Positions 21,497 through 31,805 of a DNA stretch of 64,000 nt are shown piece by piece. How positions within the stretch are numbered: the stretch's first letter is position 1; the number at the start of each line of letters is the position of its first letter. The notes under the pieces were generated by a model. The model had not been told where the DNA came from. It did no database searches and worked only from the letters and a program-made list of their open reading frames with translations. The position numbers and the translations under genes were made by a program. The DNA lies in contig OY540809.1 in assembly GCA_961205875.1 (NCBI GenBank), positions 14,706,267 through 14,770,266 of the forward strand, in the 5' to 3' direction. Origin of the DNA: Sialis fuliginosa (Eukaryota; Arthropoda; Insecta; Megaloptera; Sialidae).

Positions 21497-22139
21497 ACTT
21501 TATAACATTCATACTATTCTGATAAAAAATTTCTCCGGGATATTTCCAGTGCTTTTACATCTGTATTATCTTATCTATGGATTTTAACAATTTATTTGCT
21601 ACTGCCAAAATTTGTTTGCTTATGGCTGTAAATTCTTTTAATGTAAAAGAGTAGTTGAGTATTGTTCTTTCGTTGCAGATTGTGTTTAAGGCCGCCCCTG
21701 TGCTGTGCGCCGCCCGTGGCTGAACAACACGTACGCACTACTTATGACAGATGCGTCGAGCGTTAATAAGGAAATATTACGTCTCGGGAATACGGCCGGT
21801 GACGTTAAACCGCCACGTTTTTTTACATGTGTAATCTAACAACAGTCACTTTGGCAGGGCCGGTTTAATGCACTGAAATTGAATCTAAAAAAAAATTTGT
21901 TGTCGTAAAAAAATAGAGAAAAATAGAATTTTTTTTTGTAAAAAATTTTTTTGACCAAATCAGATTTTTCTTTTTTTGTATCGCTGTGTAATCATTTTTG
22001 ACCGAGTTAATTACGATAAAATGCTGTATTGTAACCTGAAAATAGAAAAGTTGAATTTATAGTTAAATTGAACGAAATTTATTAAAATTGACCAAATAAA
22101 CTTATTAAAAAATATTCAGTATATTGGAACAGATTTTAG
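21497..22139. other. Unassigned; GC-rich island 21679-21850 behind an acceptor-like site
   Basis: TTGTTCTTTCGTTGCAG (ends 21678) looks like a 3' splice acceptor. It is followed by GC-rich sequence (AAGGCCGCCCCTGTGCTGTG, CGCCGCCCGTGGCTG, CGTCTCGGGAATACGGCCGG). One frame is open for 28 codons from the site. No strong donor follows, so an exon cannot be called. Confidence 0.3.
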
Positions 22140-22320
22140 ATTTTTTAGGTTAGATAATACATATTTTTGTTATGAAAAGTTGCTTTTGTCTTTTCTCAGG
22201 ATGCAAGATATCTTCCTGTAAAATTTCATTAAGATCGGTTCAGCAATTTAGCCGTGAAAAGGTATCAAGCAGGCAGACTGACACACTTTCGCATATATAA
22301 TATTAGTATAGAAGTATGGA
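22140..22320 (-). mobile_element. Helitron-like element, minus orientation, deleted
   Basis: Minus strand: TCCATACTTCTATACTAATA, a duplicated start, then GCGAAAGTGTGTCAGTCTGC, TTTTCACGGCTAAATTGCTG, GATCTTAATGAAATTTTAC and TCTTGCATCCTGAG. It finishes CATAACAAAAATATGTATTA without the CTAG end. Confidence 0.65.
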
Positions 22321-22333
22321 TAAAGTATTATCT

Positions 22334-22795
22334 GTGTATGTTCCTGGCAAAGCCCGCGGGATGTGCAATATTGACACTGCCCGTGAAATGTCAGCATTGA
22401 TCATCGCTGCTGGGCAAAGTTCATAGAAATGGTTAATTAACGAACTTGTTCCGGTTTATAGCGGACATTGTTGACAATGCTAAATCGTCGTGGGCAGTAT
22501 GTACCTACTGTATTATGATGTTAAACTGATATTAACTATCAAATAAAATTACTTGATGCAAGTTTTAAAATATATTTATTACAATAAACCAATGAAAATT
22601 AATCATTACATTAGGTACAACCTAAATGTACAAAAAAAAACCATTTTAAAAATTTGATATATAGAATTTATACCGGACCGAGTCTGTTAATTAACCATTT
22701 CAACGAACTTTGCCCAGCAGCGATGTGTAATGCTGACATTGCCCGGTCAATGTCGACTCTGTACACCCCGTGGGCTTTGTCCGTAACATATACAC
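22334..22795. mobile_element. Foldback (long inverted repeat) element, 462 bp
   Basis: Left arm (about 22334-22456) and right arm (about 22672-22795) are imperfect reverse complements of about 120 bp. Shared blocks include GTGTAT(AT)GTT, CAAAGCCC(G/A)CGGG, AATGTCAGCATT, ATCGCTGCTGGGCAAAGTTC and AATGGTTAATTAAC. A 215 bp AT-rich loop separates them. No open frame matters here. The transposon class is not fixed because no clear target duplication is visible. Confidence 0.8.
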
Positions 22796-23437
22796 CAATT
22801 ACCTAAACTAGCATAGTAAATATTTTATGTAAATTTTAAATATCTAAAAGCTTCTTTGAGAAAAAAACGCAAAATTGAATATAGATCAAATGAAGCGAAC
22901 AAATAAATATGTTTATACAAAATACAAACTACCCAATTTAACAATACACGAAAAGTCAAGGCCTCTTATTTTGTTGTTCTTTACAAACAGGAAATTAAAT
23001 TTAATGATTATTTAGATCAATTACCTGGCTGGCCGATGATCAAAGCAGTATTGTTCAATCTGAAAGCAGTGACTGTACATTCTTTTGACAGTAATTAAAT
23101 GTTTCTGACGTTCACTTAATTATTGTTTTGTCATAGGTTCTACAACGTAATGATCTGGATATTGTATATCGTACCTTGAAGTAGACGTTGTAATGAGTTT
23201 TAAATCTTTCCTCTTTATCAAGCGCAATATTTACAGTTAAATGGAGTTTTAATAAAAGCATTTATGATATTGCAAAATATTAATTATTGTGCGAAAAAGC
23301 TCCCATTGCTACGACGAGACTCTTAGGGTGACCGTATACATCCGGTTTTGAATCAGTTTCCCAGACCGTACAAGTTCTTATTAAATTTGCGAATTATTTT
23401 TTCCCTTATTAGATTTTCTAATTAAAATTCAATAAAT
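22796..23437. other. No recognisable feature
   Basis: AT-rich sequence. Nothing was identified. Confidence 0.45.
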
Positions 23438-23665
23438 TTTTAACCGACTTCAAAAAATGTATTATTTATGTATATTCGGGTATAAAAAAAAAAAAACAAT
23501 TTGGGCGATTTCTGTTTGTTTGAAAGAGTATATTCCCGAGGTGGTCCGATGAACTTTTTTTGAAGCCTGTCAAGCCATTAAAATACTTTTTAAGAGAGAA
23601 AAAAAAGACCTTAAAAACTGTTAAATTTAATTACAATATATTATTCAGTATTTTTAGGTTCTTTT
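23438..23665 (+). repeat. GTTCGGGCATAACT-family repeat, decayed copy
   Basis: TTTTTAACCGACTTCAAAAA, TATTTATGTATATTCGGGTA, TTGTTTGAAAGAGTATATTC, CCGAGGTGGTCCGATG and the AAAACTGTTAAATTTAATTA tail are retained. The middle is shortened. Confidence 0.65.
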
Positions 23666-24283
23666 TTATATGTCAGTTTTGTTTTTTTCATAAAAATATT
23701 TTTTTTATTATAAGTGTTCAATGTATCTATGAGATTTGATTGATTTTGACAACGTTACTATTAATTCCGGATAAAATACGAATATATTGTCCATTTAACC
23801 AATCTTCTAGTTCCAATAATAACAAATGGGAGTGATAGGAATATCCAATTTTCTATTGCAAATAACTAAAAACCTGTACGTGTGCTGAGACAATAGCAAA
23901 AGCATGTTAACTTCGCCTTTAGGTTCCCTGTTTAGGTTTGTTAACCGGACAAGTCAACCCGATACATTGCGCCTGCATTTGGGTCGTACGTATGTATGGT
24001 TTAAAACTGTATCATATGTGTGCAAGACGCCAGAAATTCCTATGGTATTTCGACCTAATACGATAACCAATAAATAAAAAAAATTATAGAATCAGAAATA
24101 AGTCTGTATTATTGATAAATTTTTTACCGAATCCGGATCTGTGGTCGAATACATACGCGAAAATATACGCCTATCTGCCGGAGGATTCCAATTATGTAAA
24201 TTCTGTACAGCATCGTAGAGAAAAGACACTGTCAGTTTTATGTCGGTTCAGAAATAATTACGTTAAAATAAATCGTTTTATAT
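23666..24283. other. No recognisable feature
   Basis: AT-rich; a 64-codon frame at 24112-24306 starts at TTG and runs into segment B. Nothing is recognised. Confidence 0.4.
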
Positions 24284-24808
24284 TTTCAATATTCATATTT
24301 ATATAGAAACATTTTTACATTTTATTAAATATATACGACCATATAAATTTATACTACGAAAGAATTGCTTATAAATTTATTTTTATTTTATACTTTTACA
24401 ATTGTTTTTGATATTCGATATTTTAAAAGTCTTCTTTAGGCTAATTTTAAAAGAAAAATGCAATCTATTTGTTGAAAAATCAAGTTGCTTTCAAATGACA
24501 ATTTAAGCTCATGAATCCTTATAAAAACGTGTACTTTCTTATTGCTTTAAAACCAAAAAAAGATTTTATTTTTTAAAATATTTTAGTACCTATTAACATT
24601 ATCAAAAAATATGTTAAAACATCTAAATTAAAATTAATAAAAATTACAAAAAAATTTACAAAAAAAAAACGAAAAAAATGAAATATTAATTTTTTTTTAA
24701 CATTTTAACGCTAAATCTCAAAGTTACAAGGATTTTTTTTGTATGATTCACTTTTACGCGGTTGACAAAGTTTAACCTGTTGACTAATCTACTAGACATC
24801 GGTTGTCA
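24284..24808 (+). repeat. Segment B, second copy, 525 bp
   Basis: Near-identical to 20554-21086 in the same orientation, without a flanking segment A on either side. The boundaries are sharp: TATATTTTCAATATTC at the left and GTTGTCACAACG at the right. This shows B moves or duplicates as a unit. Confidence 0.85.
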
Positions 24809-24892
24809 CAACGTACATGTATTTTATTTACCAAAATTTGACTCTTCATAACGTGTTATGGAACACAAGACACCTATTTTTTTACATGACTT

Positions 24893-24963
24893 TCTATTGT
24901 TCCATTTACGCGCTGTTTTAATGGAACCAATTGACCGCGTAAATGGAGAGATTACTGTACATA
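24893..24963 (+). repeat. Short hairpin repeat, TGGAACCAATTGAC family
   Basis: CCATTTACGCG (24902-24912) and CGCGTAAATGG (24936-24946) form a perfect 11 bp stem around TTTAATGGAACCAATTGAC. A diverged relative at 58427-58470 keeps TGGAACCCATTAACC, ATAAATGGAGTGATTA and TTGTAT. A 98-codon open frame (24858-25154) runs across it and has no recognisable domain. Confidence 0.5.
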
Positions 24964-25334
24964 GACTTAAACTATGTATGTATGTGTTAGTTGTAATTCT
25001 TCTCAACTGCATCCGTTACTGGGATCTAACGCTTTTGTGTAGAAAACTTCATCTTACAGCTAGAACTGTTGGAGACATAGCACGTACGACAATATTATTT
25101 TCTTCATTAGCTACGTCAAGATGTCCGCGCGCTTCTAAACTTTCTGTATTCTGAACATTATTGATAGCTTAAATGACTTCTTTTATATCTTGTTTGGGTG
25201 GTAGTTTTTCTTAGATATATAAGTTTACTTATTAATCTTTCCTATTTACTTTATAACTATCGGTATACTTTTAAATCGGGATTATTTTGAATTAAGATTA
25301 TAAACTTTAATTGCTGATTCGATTAAAAAATATG
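24964..25334. other. No recognisable feature
   Basis: Mixed-composition sequence, less AT-rich near 25010-25150. One open frame continues here (see the hairpin repeat), but no domain, splice signal or repeat is identified. Confidence 0.35.
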
Positions 25335-25735
25335 TAATGTAATCTATACATTATAAAACAAAGTTCCTCGCCACTTACAATTTTCTGAGTAATTACTGAA
25401 CGGATTTTATTCCGGTTTTCACTAATGGATAACTGTTTCACGAGAAAGGTTTAAGTGTATAGTTTATGGATTTTTTGTGTAAATTAATCGTCGAAAAGGT
25501 ATCTCTTTTATGTAGATATAGACTTATGATATGTGTAGAAACAAAATTAAAATGAGCAATAAAGGTTTATTAACATGTTCTTGATAATTTGAATCTATAC
25601 ATAGTATAAAACAAAGTCCCTCGCCGCGTCTATTTGTCTATCTGTGCACAATTTTCTCAGGAACTACTAAATGGATTTAATTCCGATTTTCACTAATAGA
25701 TAGAGTGTTTCACGAAGAAGGTTTAGGTATGTACA
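25335..25735 (+). repeat. Two copies of the ATAAAACAAAGTCCCTCGCC repeat
   Basis: Units at about 25341-25505 and 25594-25735 share ATCTATACAT(AG)TATAAAA, CAAAGT(T/C)CCTCGCC, ACAATTTTCT, ACTGAACGGATTTTATTCCG, TTTTCACTAAT(G/A)GATA and the TTTCACGA(G)AA(A)GGTTTA block. Further copies are at 52503-52741 (+) and 63110-63172 (-). The first unit has lost its TCTG tract. Confidence 0.7.
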
Positions 25736-26221
25736 AAAAACAAACAAACAATTGTCGGGGAGGTATATTTACGTAAATAGTTAGAAATAAGTGAAAACAA
25801 TATTTAAATAGAAACTATACAGAAGATTTTCAATATTTTGCCAACTTAATCCTATTTGAAGTTCGCACAATTGGCCGATGCGTATAACAAGTGTTGTCTC
25901 GAATCTTCTAATTAGTTGATTCGGGCTAAGGTAAACACAAAATAAACAGACGAAATAAGAGAAAGAACATCTCCGTTGCTCGGGGCTGCAGGCCCTGCGA
26001 TGCTGACACGAACACCAAAGAAAAATGTTTACGGAAACCTAAGTAGAAGCAAGAAACTTATTGATTAAATTTTTATTTCAGCAAAATAACAACGCGAAGA
26101 ATTCTAAGAAAACTACCTTGTTTAACGTACATAATACTAATAAACGTACATTTGTTTTTGGGAGGAGGGGGTAAAACATAATATTTAAATTGCGATGTAA
26201 AATAAAATTTGACCCAGATCA
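25736..26221. other. Unassigned; possible acceptor at 26082
   Basis: TTAAATTTTTATTTCAG (ends 26082) is acceptor-like. It is followed by CAAAATAACAACGCGAAGAA and one frame open for about 30 codons. No donor is convincing. A GC-richer stretch (TCCGTTGCTCGGGGCTGCAG) lies at 25972-26010. Confidence 0.3.
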
Positions 26222-26860
26222 AACGACGGTTTTTCAAATATTTTCAGAAAAATGGCCATAACTTTTGAACGAGTGATCGGATTTGATTTTTGTCAATGGA
26301 TTTAGTTATGTGTATCAATTTTCGTTGATATAAGTGTTTTTTTTTTGTTGTTGTTGAAAAACTGTATTTTTATTGTATTATCAATGAAAAATTTGAAATT
26401 TGAACAATAAAATCTTTAAAAAATGTAATTTTAGATTTCATTAAAAGTACATAATAATATAGGGAAAATGGTGTGAAAAATTGAAATTTCCAAACCGTAT
26501 GGCCTCTCTAAATTGTTATTATTTTATTTAATTTAAAAAAGGCCGTAATAAAGGAGGGTAATCGGAATTGATTTTAGTTAACGGATTTAGAATCAGCGTG
26601 TCAAAATCTATATAATGACATGTTTAACATTTCAAAATTCGATAAAAAAAAATTTGCGAAAAACTAAAAAAATTTAAAGGGGTATTACCTTAAAAAATGT
26701 CGATTTTTGACCAAATTTTTTAATCAAATTTTGAAGTTCTATACAGCTATATGTAATGTAATTATATAGATTTAGACACGCTGATTTCAAATCCCTCGAC
26801 AAAAATCAAATCGGATTCAAAAGTTACAGCCTTTTTTCTCCAAAATTTTTTAAATGTACT
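26222..26860. repeat. Multi-arm palindromic repeat, AACTTTTGAACG family
   Basis: A module (ATGGCCATAACTTTTGAAC, GTGATCGGATTTGATTTT, TCAATGGATTT) occurs at 26252-26310. A second direct version at 26541-26615 has GGCCGTAAT, TAATCGGAATTGATTTTAGT and CGTGTCAAAATCTATATAAT. A reversed version lies at 26760-26835 (GACACGCTGATTTCAAATCC, TCAAATCGGATTCAAAAGTT, ACAGCC). The related palindrome at 59452-59846 has the same module on both arms. Not coding. Confidence 0.7.
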
Positions 26861-26863
26861 CTG

Positions 26864-27111
26864 ACCAGGTTATAGAATATACTTTGTTACATTTGGTAAC
26901 ATTAGGAATAAGCAGTGACGATAATAGTAAAGCAAGTCGGAAAAAATCGTAAATATCTCAGCTCTTTTGCGAAATAGGGGGTTGTTTTTCCCCTTAAACC
27001 CCCACCCCGTGATATTTTTCCTACCGGATTTAATGAAACTAATTACAACCATCCATACGTGACAGGGGGTGAAATATTAACTCTCGTGTGAAGCCGGGGC
27101 GAGTTCGATAG
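26864..27111 (+). mobile_element. Helitron-like element, AAGCCGGGGCGAGTTCG type, 5'-truncated
   Basis: Shares GGTTATAGAATATAC, AGGAATAAGCAGTGAC, AAAAAATCGTAAATATCTC, CATACGTGACAGGGGGT and GAAGCCGGGGCGAGTTCG with 37322-37573. The latter ends CTAG|T; here the terminus is ATAG|T. It directly follows the palindromic repeat. Confidence 0.65.
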
Positions 27112-28746
27112 TTTTTTTATATTTTGTAAAAGATTTATAGAAAATACGAAAACTTTAAATATTTGTCTGAAGTCGATATATCTTTTAAGTGAACTTAACT
27201 TAAAATTAATATTTACAAAATTAATTATACACTTTTCTACATATTATAATTACTTTGGCTGTATGTAAACAACATTGGGAGCAGAATGAGACGATTTGAA
27301 ATCACAGAACTATAAAAATAAGTTTCGCGGAATAATATCATTTTGGATATTAATGTTGGCATGTATTTTTATCAAAATCCAACTTTTCAGAGTAAATTGC
27401 ACTACATCATTTTTAGTATCGTATAAATTAATGTTGTGCGATAATATTTTTGATGAATTATACTAATTTAAATTTTTATGTTCGTTTTTTAGATTGTTAT
27501 GTAGTTATGCCATAAAAAGTATTTTTATTTTAGTTGTTAATGTTTTTAAAATTTGAAAACAAGATCATATTTTAAAATTAATAAAATTAGTTTATTTTTT
27601 ATTTTTGTTTTGTTGTTTTAATCGTACAGATTCGAATGAACAGTTTAAAAATATGAGGAATTTAATTAACAGATATGACCCTAGTTCAAAGTCTATTGGC
27701 ACATACAAAAAAATTTAGCACATCGTTTTCATTCTTCTTTACGACTGAAAATTTTTTTCATACAATTTTTTTACATATTATATATCTTTGGTATCATTGG
27801 AAATACACTGTCCTGAGTGACTGACTCATCAAAGCCTTTTGACCTACAAACGTGAAATTTAGGCGTGTCTTTTATAAAGTAAGCACCCATTAGAAAGAGT
27901 TAGGTGTTAATTTTTTTCCAGTCTAATCAAAATCAATTCAGTAGGTTTTTGTATCAAATCGTAAGACAGACAAAAATAAATTGCCTGTGATGTACATTAT
28001 TTTCGATAAAAACACAAGAATATAATAGTTGATAAATATAAAATATTCAACATACAGTTCATTATTTCAAAATAAAGCTTAAAAATCCTTAACTGAAATA
28101 AACTTTTGGACAGTGAATAGAATTTCTCAACATATTTTTGGTTTATTTGAAAAACATGTTCGTTATCATTCAAAATAATATATGAATGGTTTAATTAGAA
28201 TTTTAAATACTTCACTGAATATTTATGATTTCATTAACTTCACGAAAACCATAATAACAAAAAACAATAACTGATTTTGAATCGGCGGCGATGCCTAGCG
28301 TCGTTCGTTAGAGCTATTCTTGTTCATTTTTGAGCCGTTTGTTCAAAAACTGGCTTCAATGGGCTCGTTACATGTCATTGATCAAACAGGCGTACATTTA
28401 AGCTGCTTGGAATAACATTTCAACATATATCCCGTCATTGTTAACCCTACAGTAGACGCGTCAAGCATTCAACTCTCTGTTTTGACTTTCTTATCATATA
28501 TATGAAATATTTATTTTATTCCTCAACATATTGATACAATGGTAGAAACGTTGACTTGGGCTAAGAAATCCTTGTTTTATATATAACGAAAAAAATATTT
28601 CTTAATATAAAAATGTACTCTTATTGTTTTCGTCTGACAATATTGCTTTAAAGAGAAACAATACTTAATAGGTATTGTTATGGATTAAGGGTATATTAAT
28701 TCTTACATTTGTACATACATATATTAAGAAAATATTGTTTTCGTTA
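27112..28746. other. Unassigned; decayed repeat at 27780-27990
   Basis: Mostly AT-rich. The 27780-27990 part (GAGTGACTGACTCATCAAAG, GACCTACAAACGTGAAATTT, CAATTCAGTAGGTTTTTG, AGACAGAC) looks like an eroded dispersed repeat. GC is slightly higher at 28275-28450. No gene signal is found. Confidence 0.4.
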
Positions 28747-29045
28747 TCCATATTAATATTATAAATGCGAAAATGTATGTGACTCTCTGTACGTTTTCTG
28801 TTTGTTACCTTTTCGCGGCTAATAGCTGATCCGATCTTGATGAAATTTGACAGGGAGATAGCTTGCATCCTGAGGAAGTACATAAGCTACTTTGTATCCC
28901 GAAAAATTTATCAATTATACAATTTCTTTGAATAAAAATATAATGGATGTGTGACATTTTTACATGCGACCTGTTTTATCAACTATCATAACAGAAATCT
29001 AATTTACCTAACAGCTTCTGCCTAACCTAAATTTAACGCGAATTT
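28747..29045 (+). mobile_element. Helitron-like element, 3' end degenerate
   Basis: Starts A|TCCATATTAATATTATAAA. It keeps TTTTCGCGGCTAATAGCTGA, GATCTTGATGAAATTTGACA, AGCTTGCATCCTGAGGAAG, GGATGTGTGACATTTTTAC and CATAACAGAAATCTAATTTA, and ends CTAACCTAAATTTAACGCGA without CTAG. The similar tail CCTAAATTTCACGCGATCG occurs at 31531-31805. Confidence 0.7.
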
Positions 29046-29620
29046 CTTAGTCCAAGTCAATTTTTTACCTGTGTATATAAAGAAACATAATTTAAAATTT
29101 GCATCTCTCATTTACTATCTTTGTTCTAGCCTTGATCGCGCCAACTCCCGGGTTAACGTGCCTGGAATACCGTTTGAACCTATAACATAACCGTGGTTAT
29201 TACACGACTGTAGTAGTGATAGGGTATTAACACACTTCATGCATAAGCCCATCTCTTTCCAACGATGTTTATTAGTTTTCGGCGCGCACAGTATTCGCTA
29301 GGTATTTTGCATGATTTGAACATTTAAGTGGGAAATTATAGAGATATGTTGGATTACATTTTACATTCAATACTTTTGAGTTATCGTTAAAATCATTTAA
29401 CGTTTTGTGAATCGGGTTCACATAGCCAGGCGACCGCTCCGTCAAGTACCTAATTTAATTTTAATGTGAATTTATTGTACGTGAGCTAGTTTCTATTATA
29501 CCAGGGGTTCTTAACATTTAAAAAAAACAAAATTATCAATGTAAATACTTCGGTATACTTCTATTCTACTCCTTTTACTCCTGCATGTGAAGTTAATAAA
29601 ATTGTTTCAAATTGAGTTAT
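29046..29620. other. Unassigned; possible solitary hAT end at 29502
   Basis: CAGGGGTTCTTAAC at 29502 resembles a hAT terminal repeat with no partner found. The rest includes GC-richer DNA (GATCGCGCCAACTCCCGGG at about 29137-29155) without a recognised role. Confidence 0.35.
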
Positions 29621-29895
29621 TTTTAACTTCAAAAAAGGAGGAGGTTTTCATTATGACATTATATATTTTTTTGTATGTTCAGATTTAACTCCGATTTGTT
29701 TGTATGTTTGAAAGAAAATACTCCCGACATCGTCCCATACAAATTTTATTAGACTTCAAAGATACGTCACTCAAAAGGAAAAAAAATAAGTAAAAAATAA
29801 AACCGAATTCAATGACTGTTAAATTTAATTTGTATATGCTCTTCAGTATTTTCAAAAAAAAAAATTATCGGTTTTGTTTTTGTCTTAAAAAATTT
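29621..29895 (+). repeat. GTTCGGGCATAACT-family repeat
   Basis: TTTTAACTTCAAAAAAGGAG, GAGGTTTTCATTATGAC, TTGTATGTTCAGATTTAACT, TTTGAAAGAAAATACTCCCG, GACTTCAAAGATACGTCACT and CAAAAGGAAAAA follow the family order, with the AAACCGAATTCAATGACTGT tail. The CACCGATTTGGAC block is reduced to CCGATTTG. Confidence 0.75.
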
Positions 29896-30295
29896 TTTCG
29901 CATAGAAGGTAATTATGTTATCTATAAGTGTGCAAAACTTTAAAATAATCGGTCAAATAGTTTTTGAGTTATCTTGCACGAGGTTCACGAAAAAGTGGTT
30001 TTCAAAAAAACGCGTTTAAATTTTCAAGACTCAAATGGTAGAGTTGATATCTTAGTAACGTTTACAGGCTATAACTTTCGAAGGTCTTCAAATGCTCTAA
30101 AAATTTAGGACGATATTCTATGCAAGTTTGACTAACATTTTATGCAAAAAAATGAAATTTTTGAAGGTAATAATTGGGTCTCCCCCCATTAAAAAATATA
30201 ATTCCAATCACAGTGTTTTTGGTTCACAAGTAGTTTTATATTTATCTAATTGTAATGATTTTGAATTTTAATACTTAAAACTAGATTATATATTA
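29896..30295. other. Unassigned, possibly palindromic-repeat debris
   Basis: TGCACGAGGTTCACGAAAAA, ACGCGTTTAAATTTTCAAGA and GGCTATAACTTTCGAAGGTC have the style of the AACTTTTGAACG repeats but no clear counterpart within the window. No coding signal. Confidence 0.3.
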
Positions 30296-30580
30296 AGGGG
30301 CGTTCCAGTATTACGTAAGCAGGCTTATGGTGAGTAGTAGATTTTTACTTAATTTTGCTGACAAGGGGAGTGGGGGAGAGACCAAAAATCTAAAAGTAAA
30401 AATAATGAATATTTTAAAAATAATACTCATATTTAAAATTAATAAATTTATTTTTTAAGCATATGCATACTATCATTAGGGAGAGGGGAGAGTCTAAAAT
30501 TTCTTATTTTTTCGTACAGAGGAGATGTGGGGGTATGAAATAAAAGAAATTATACTTACGTAATGTTTGAACCTTCCCTT
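30296..30580. mobile_element. MITE with ATTACGTAAG inner ends, about 285 bp
   Basis: AAGGGGCGTTCCAGTATTAC (then GTAAG) at the left mirrors CTTACGTAATGTTTGAACC and TTCCCTT at the right. G-rich tracts lie inside each end (GGGGAGTGGGGGAGAG, GGGAGAGGGGAGAG). The flanks are TTA/TA, so PIF/Harbinger or mariner-type targeting is possible. A Helitron-like copy begins 2 bp beyond its right end. Confidence 0.65.
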
Positions 30581-30581
30581 A

Positions 30582-30781
30582 TCCATACTAATATTATAAA
30601 TGCGAAAGTCTCTCTGTCTATCTATCTGACAATGAGAAAGGGCATAGGCTACTTTGTACCTCTAAAAATTTATTAGATAAAAAATGGGTATGTGTTAGGT
30701 TAGTTTAGTGATATCTAGTGTGAAAATGCGAAACTAAAAACCTGTTTTATTAAACTACTTAACGTCGCGGGTAACAGCTAG
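30582..30781 (+). mobile_element. Helitron-like element, deleted, both ends intact
   Basis: Starts A|TCCATACTAATATTATAAA and ends ACGTCGCGGGTAACAGCTAG|T. The central CACGGCTAAACCGCTGAACC and GATGAAATTTGGC blocks are gone. It passes from TCTATCTATCTGAC straight to GAGAAAGGGCATAGGCTACT, indicating an internal deletion. Confidence 0.8.
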
Positions 30782-31530
30782 TAACAAATATTATAAGTCT
30801 GTTTAGAACTAATGTTTAATGAAAAAAATAAAAAATAGTTTTTTTATTTATCATTTAACTTTCGTTTTAATCGAAATAATTCCAGTATTTATAATTCAAC
30901 TAGAATTATTTATTGTCAGTTTTATAATTCTATTTTCACTTAAAAATACACCAGAGAATATTTTATAATTCACATTTTTTTTAAATAGGATAATCATATT
31001 ATTAAAATGCCATTGTGAAGCCTGTTATAATTTGAAAGTTAAAATAGGTACCGATGTTTCATTAAAGAAAAATAAACTTTTTTACTGACTCAAATTATGA
31101 AACTTTTAATGAAATGTTATTAAAACATTTCAGAAAGTAAGAAGGAGAAAAAAAGTTTCCTTTAACTATAAAAGGACGTGCATTTTTAAATGTGATGCTA
31201 ACACACAGAACCATATATTTTCTTTATGTTCGTGAATAAAGAAGCATCCAACTAAACGTTATAACTACCTTGAGTACAAAAGCTATTTTTCAAGTCAACA
31301 ATCTTTCCTAACAATCTTCTGCAAATTGAGTTCTATCACATACAGAGATGATAAAACTGGAATGGCCGAACCAAATCTCTTACACTGATAACTCTAGGGT
31401 TGAGAACTATATGGATTTTCTTTTGTTTGGAAAACACAAACTGCTAAAGAGATAACTTCTTTTCGGAAGCGGTTGGTAGACTAATTTCATAAGATAGGGT
31501 TGACATCTGTTTGATTTTTTTAATATAAAA
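30782..31530. other. No recognisable feature
   Basis: AT-rich sequence without identified signals. Confidence 0.45.
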
Positions 31531-31805
31531 CCCATACTAATATTACAAATGCTGTCTCTCTGTTTGTTATCTTTTCACGGTTAAACCGCTAAACCGATAT
31601 TGATGAAATTTGACAGGGAGATAGGACTACGAAAAATGTATTATATAAAAAATCGCTGTGCGGCATTTGTAAGTGCGATCTGTTTTATCGATTATCATAA
31701 CATAAGTCTATATTACATAACCTTTTTCTTCATCGGTTTTATGTCAAGTGGATTTTCTCCTTTTCGTTAACCTAAATTTCACGCGATCGAAGTCAGTATA
31801 GCTAG
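31531..31805 (+). mobile_element. Helitron-like element, about 275 bp
   Basis: CCCATACTAATATTACAAAT, TTTTCACGGTTAAACCGCTA, GATATTGATGAAATTTGACA and CATAACATAAGTCTATATTA are followed by CCTAAATTTCACGCGATCGA and AGTCAGTATAGCTAG|T. The first T of the TC start is mutated. The 3' CTAG is intact. Confidence 0.75.

Noticed and set aside
24858-25154. 98-codon open frame starting with ATG
   Set aside because: It crosses a hairpin repeat shared with 58427-58470 and resembles no known protein.
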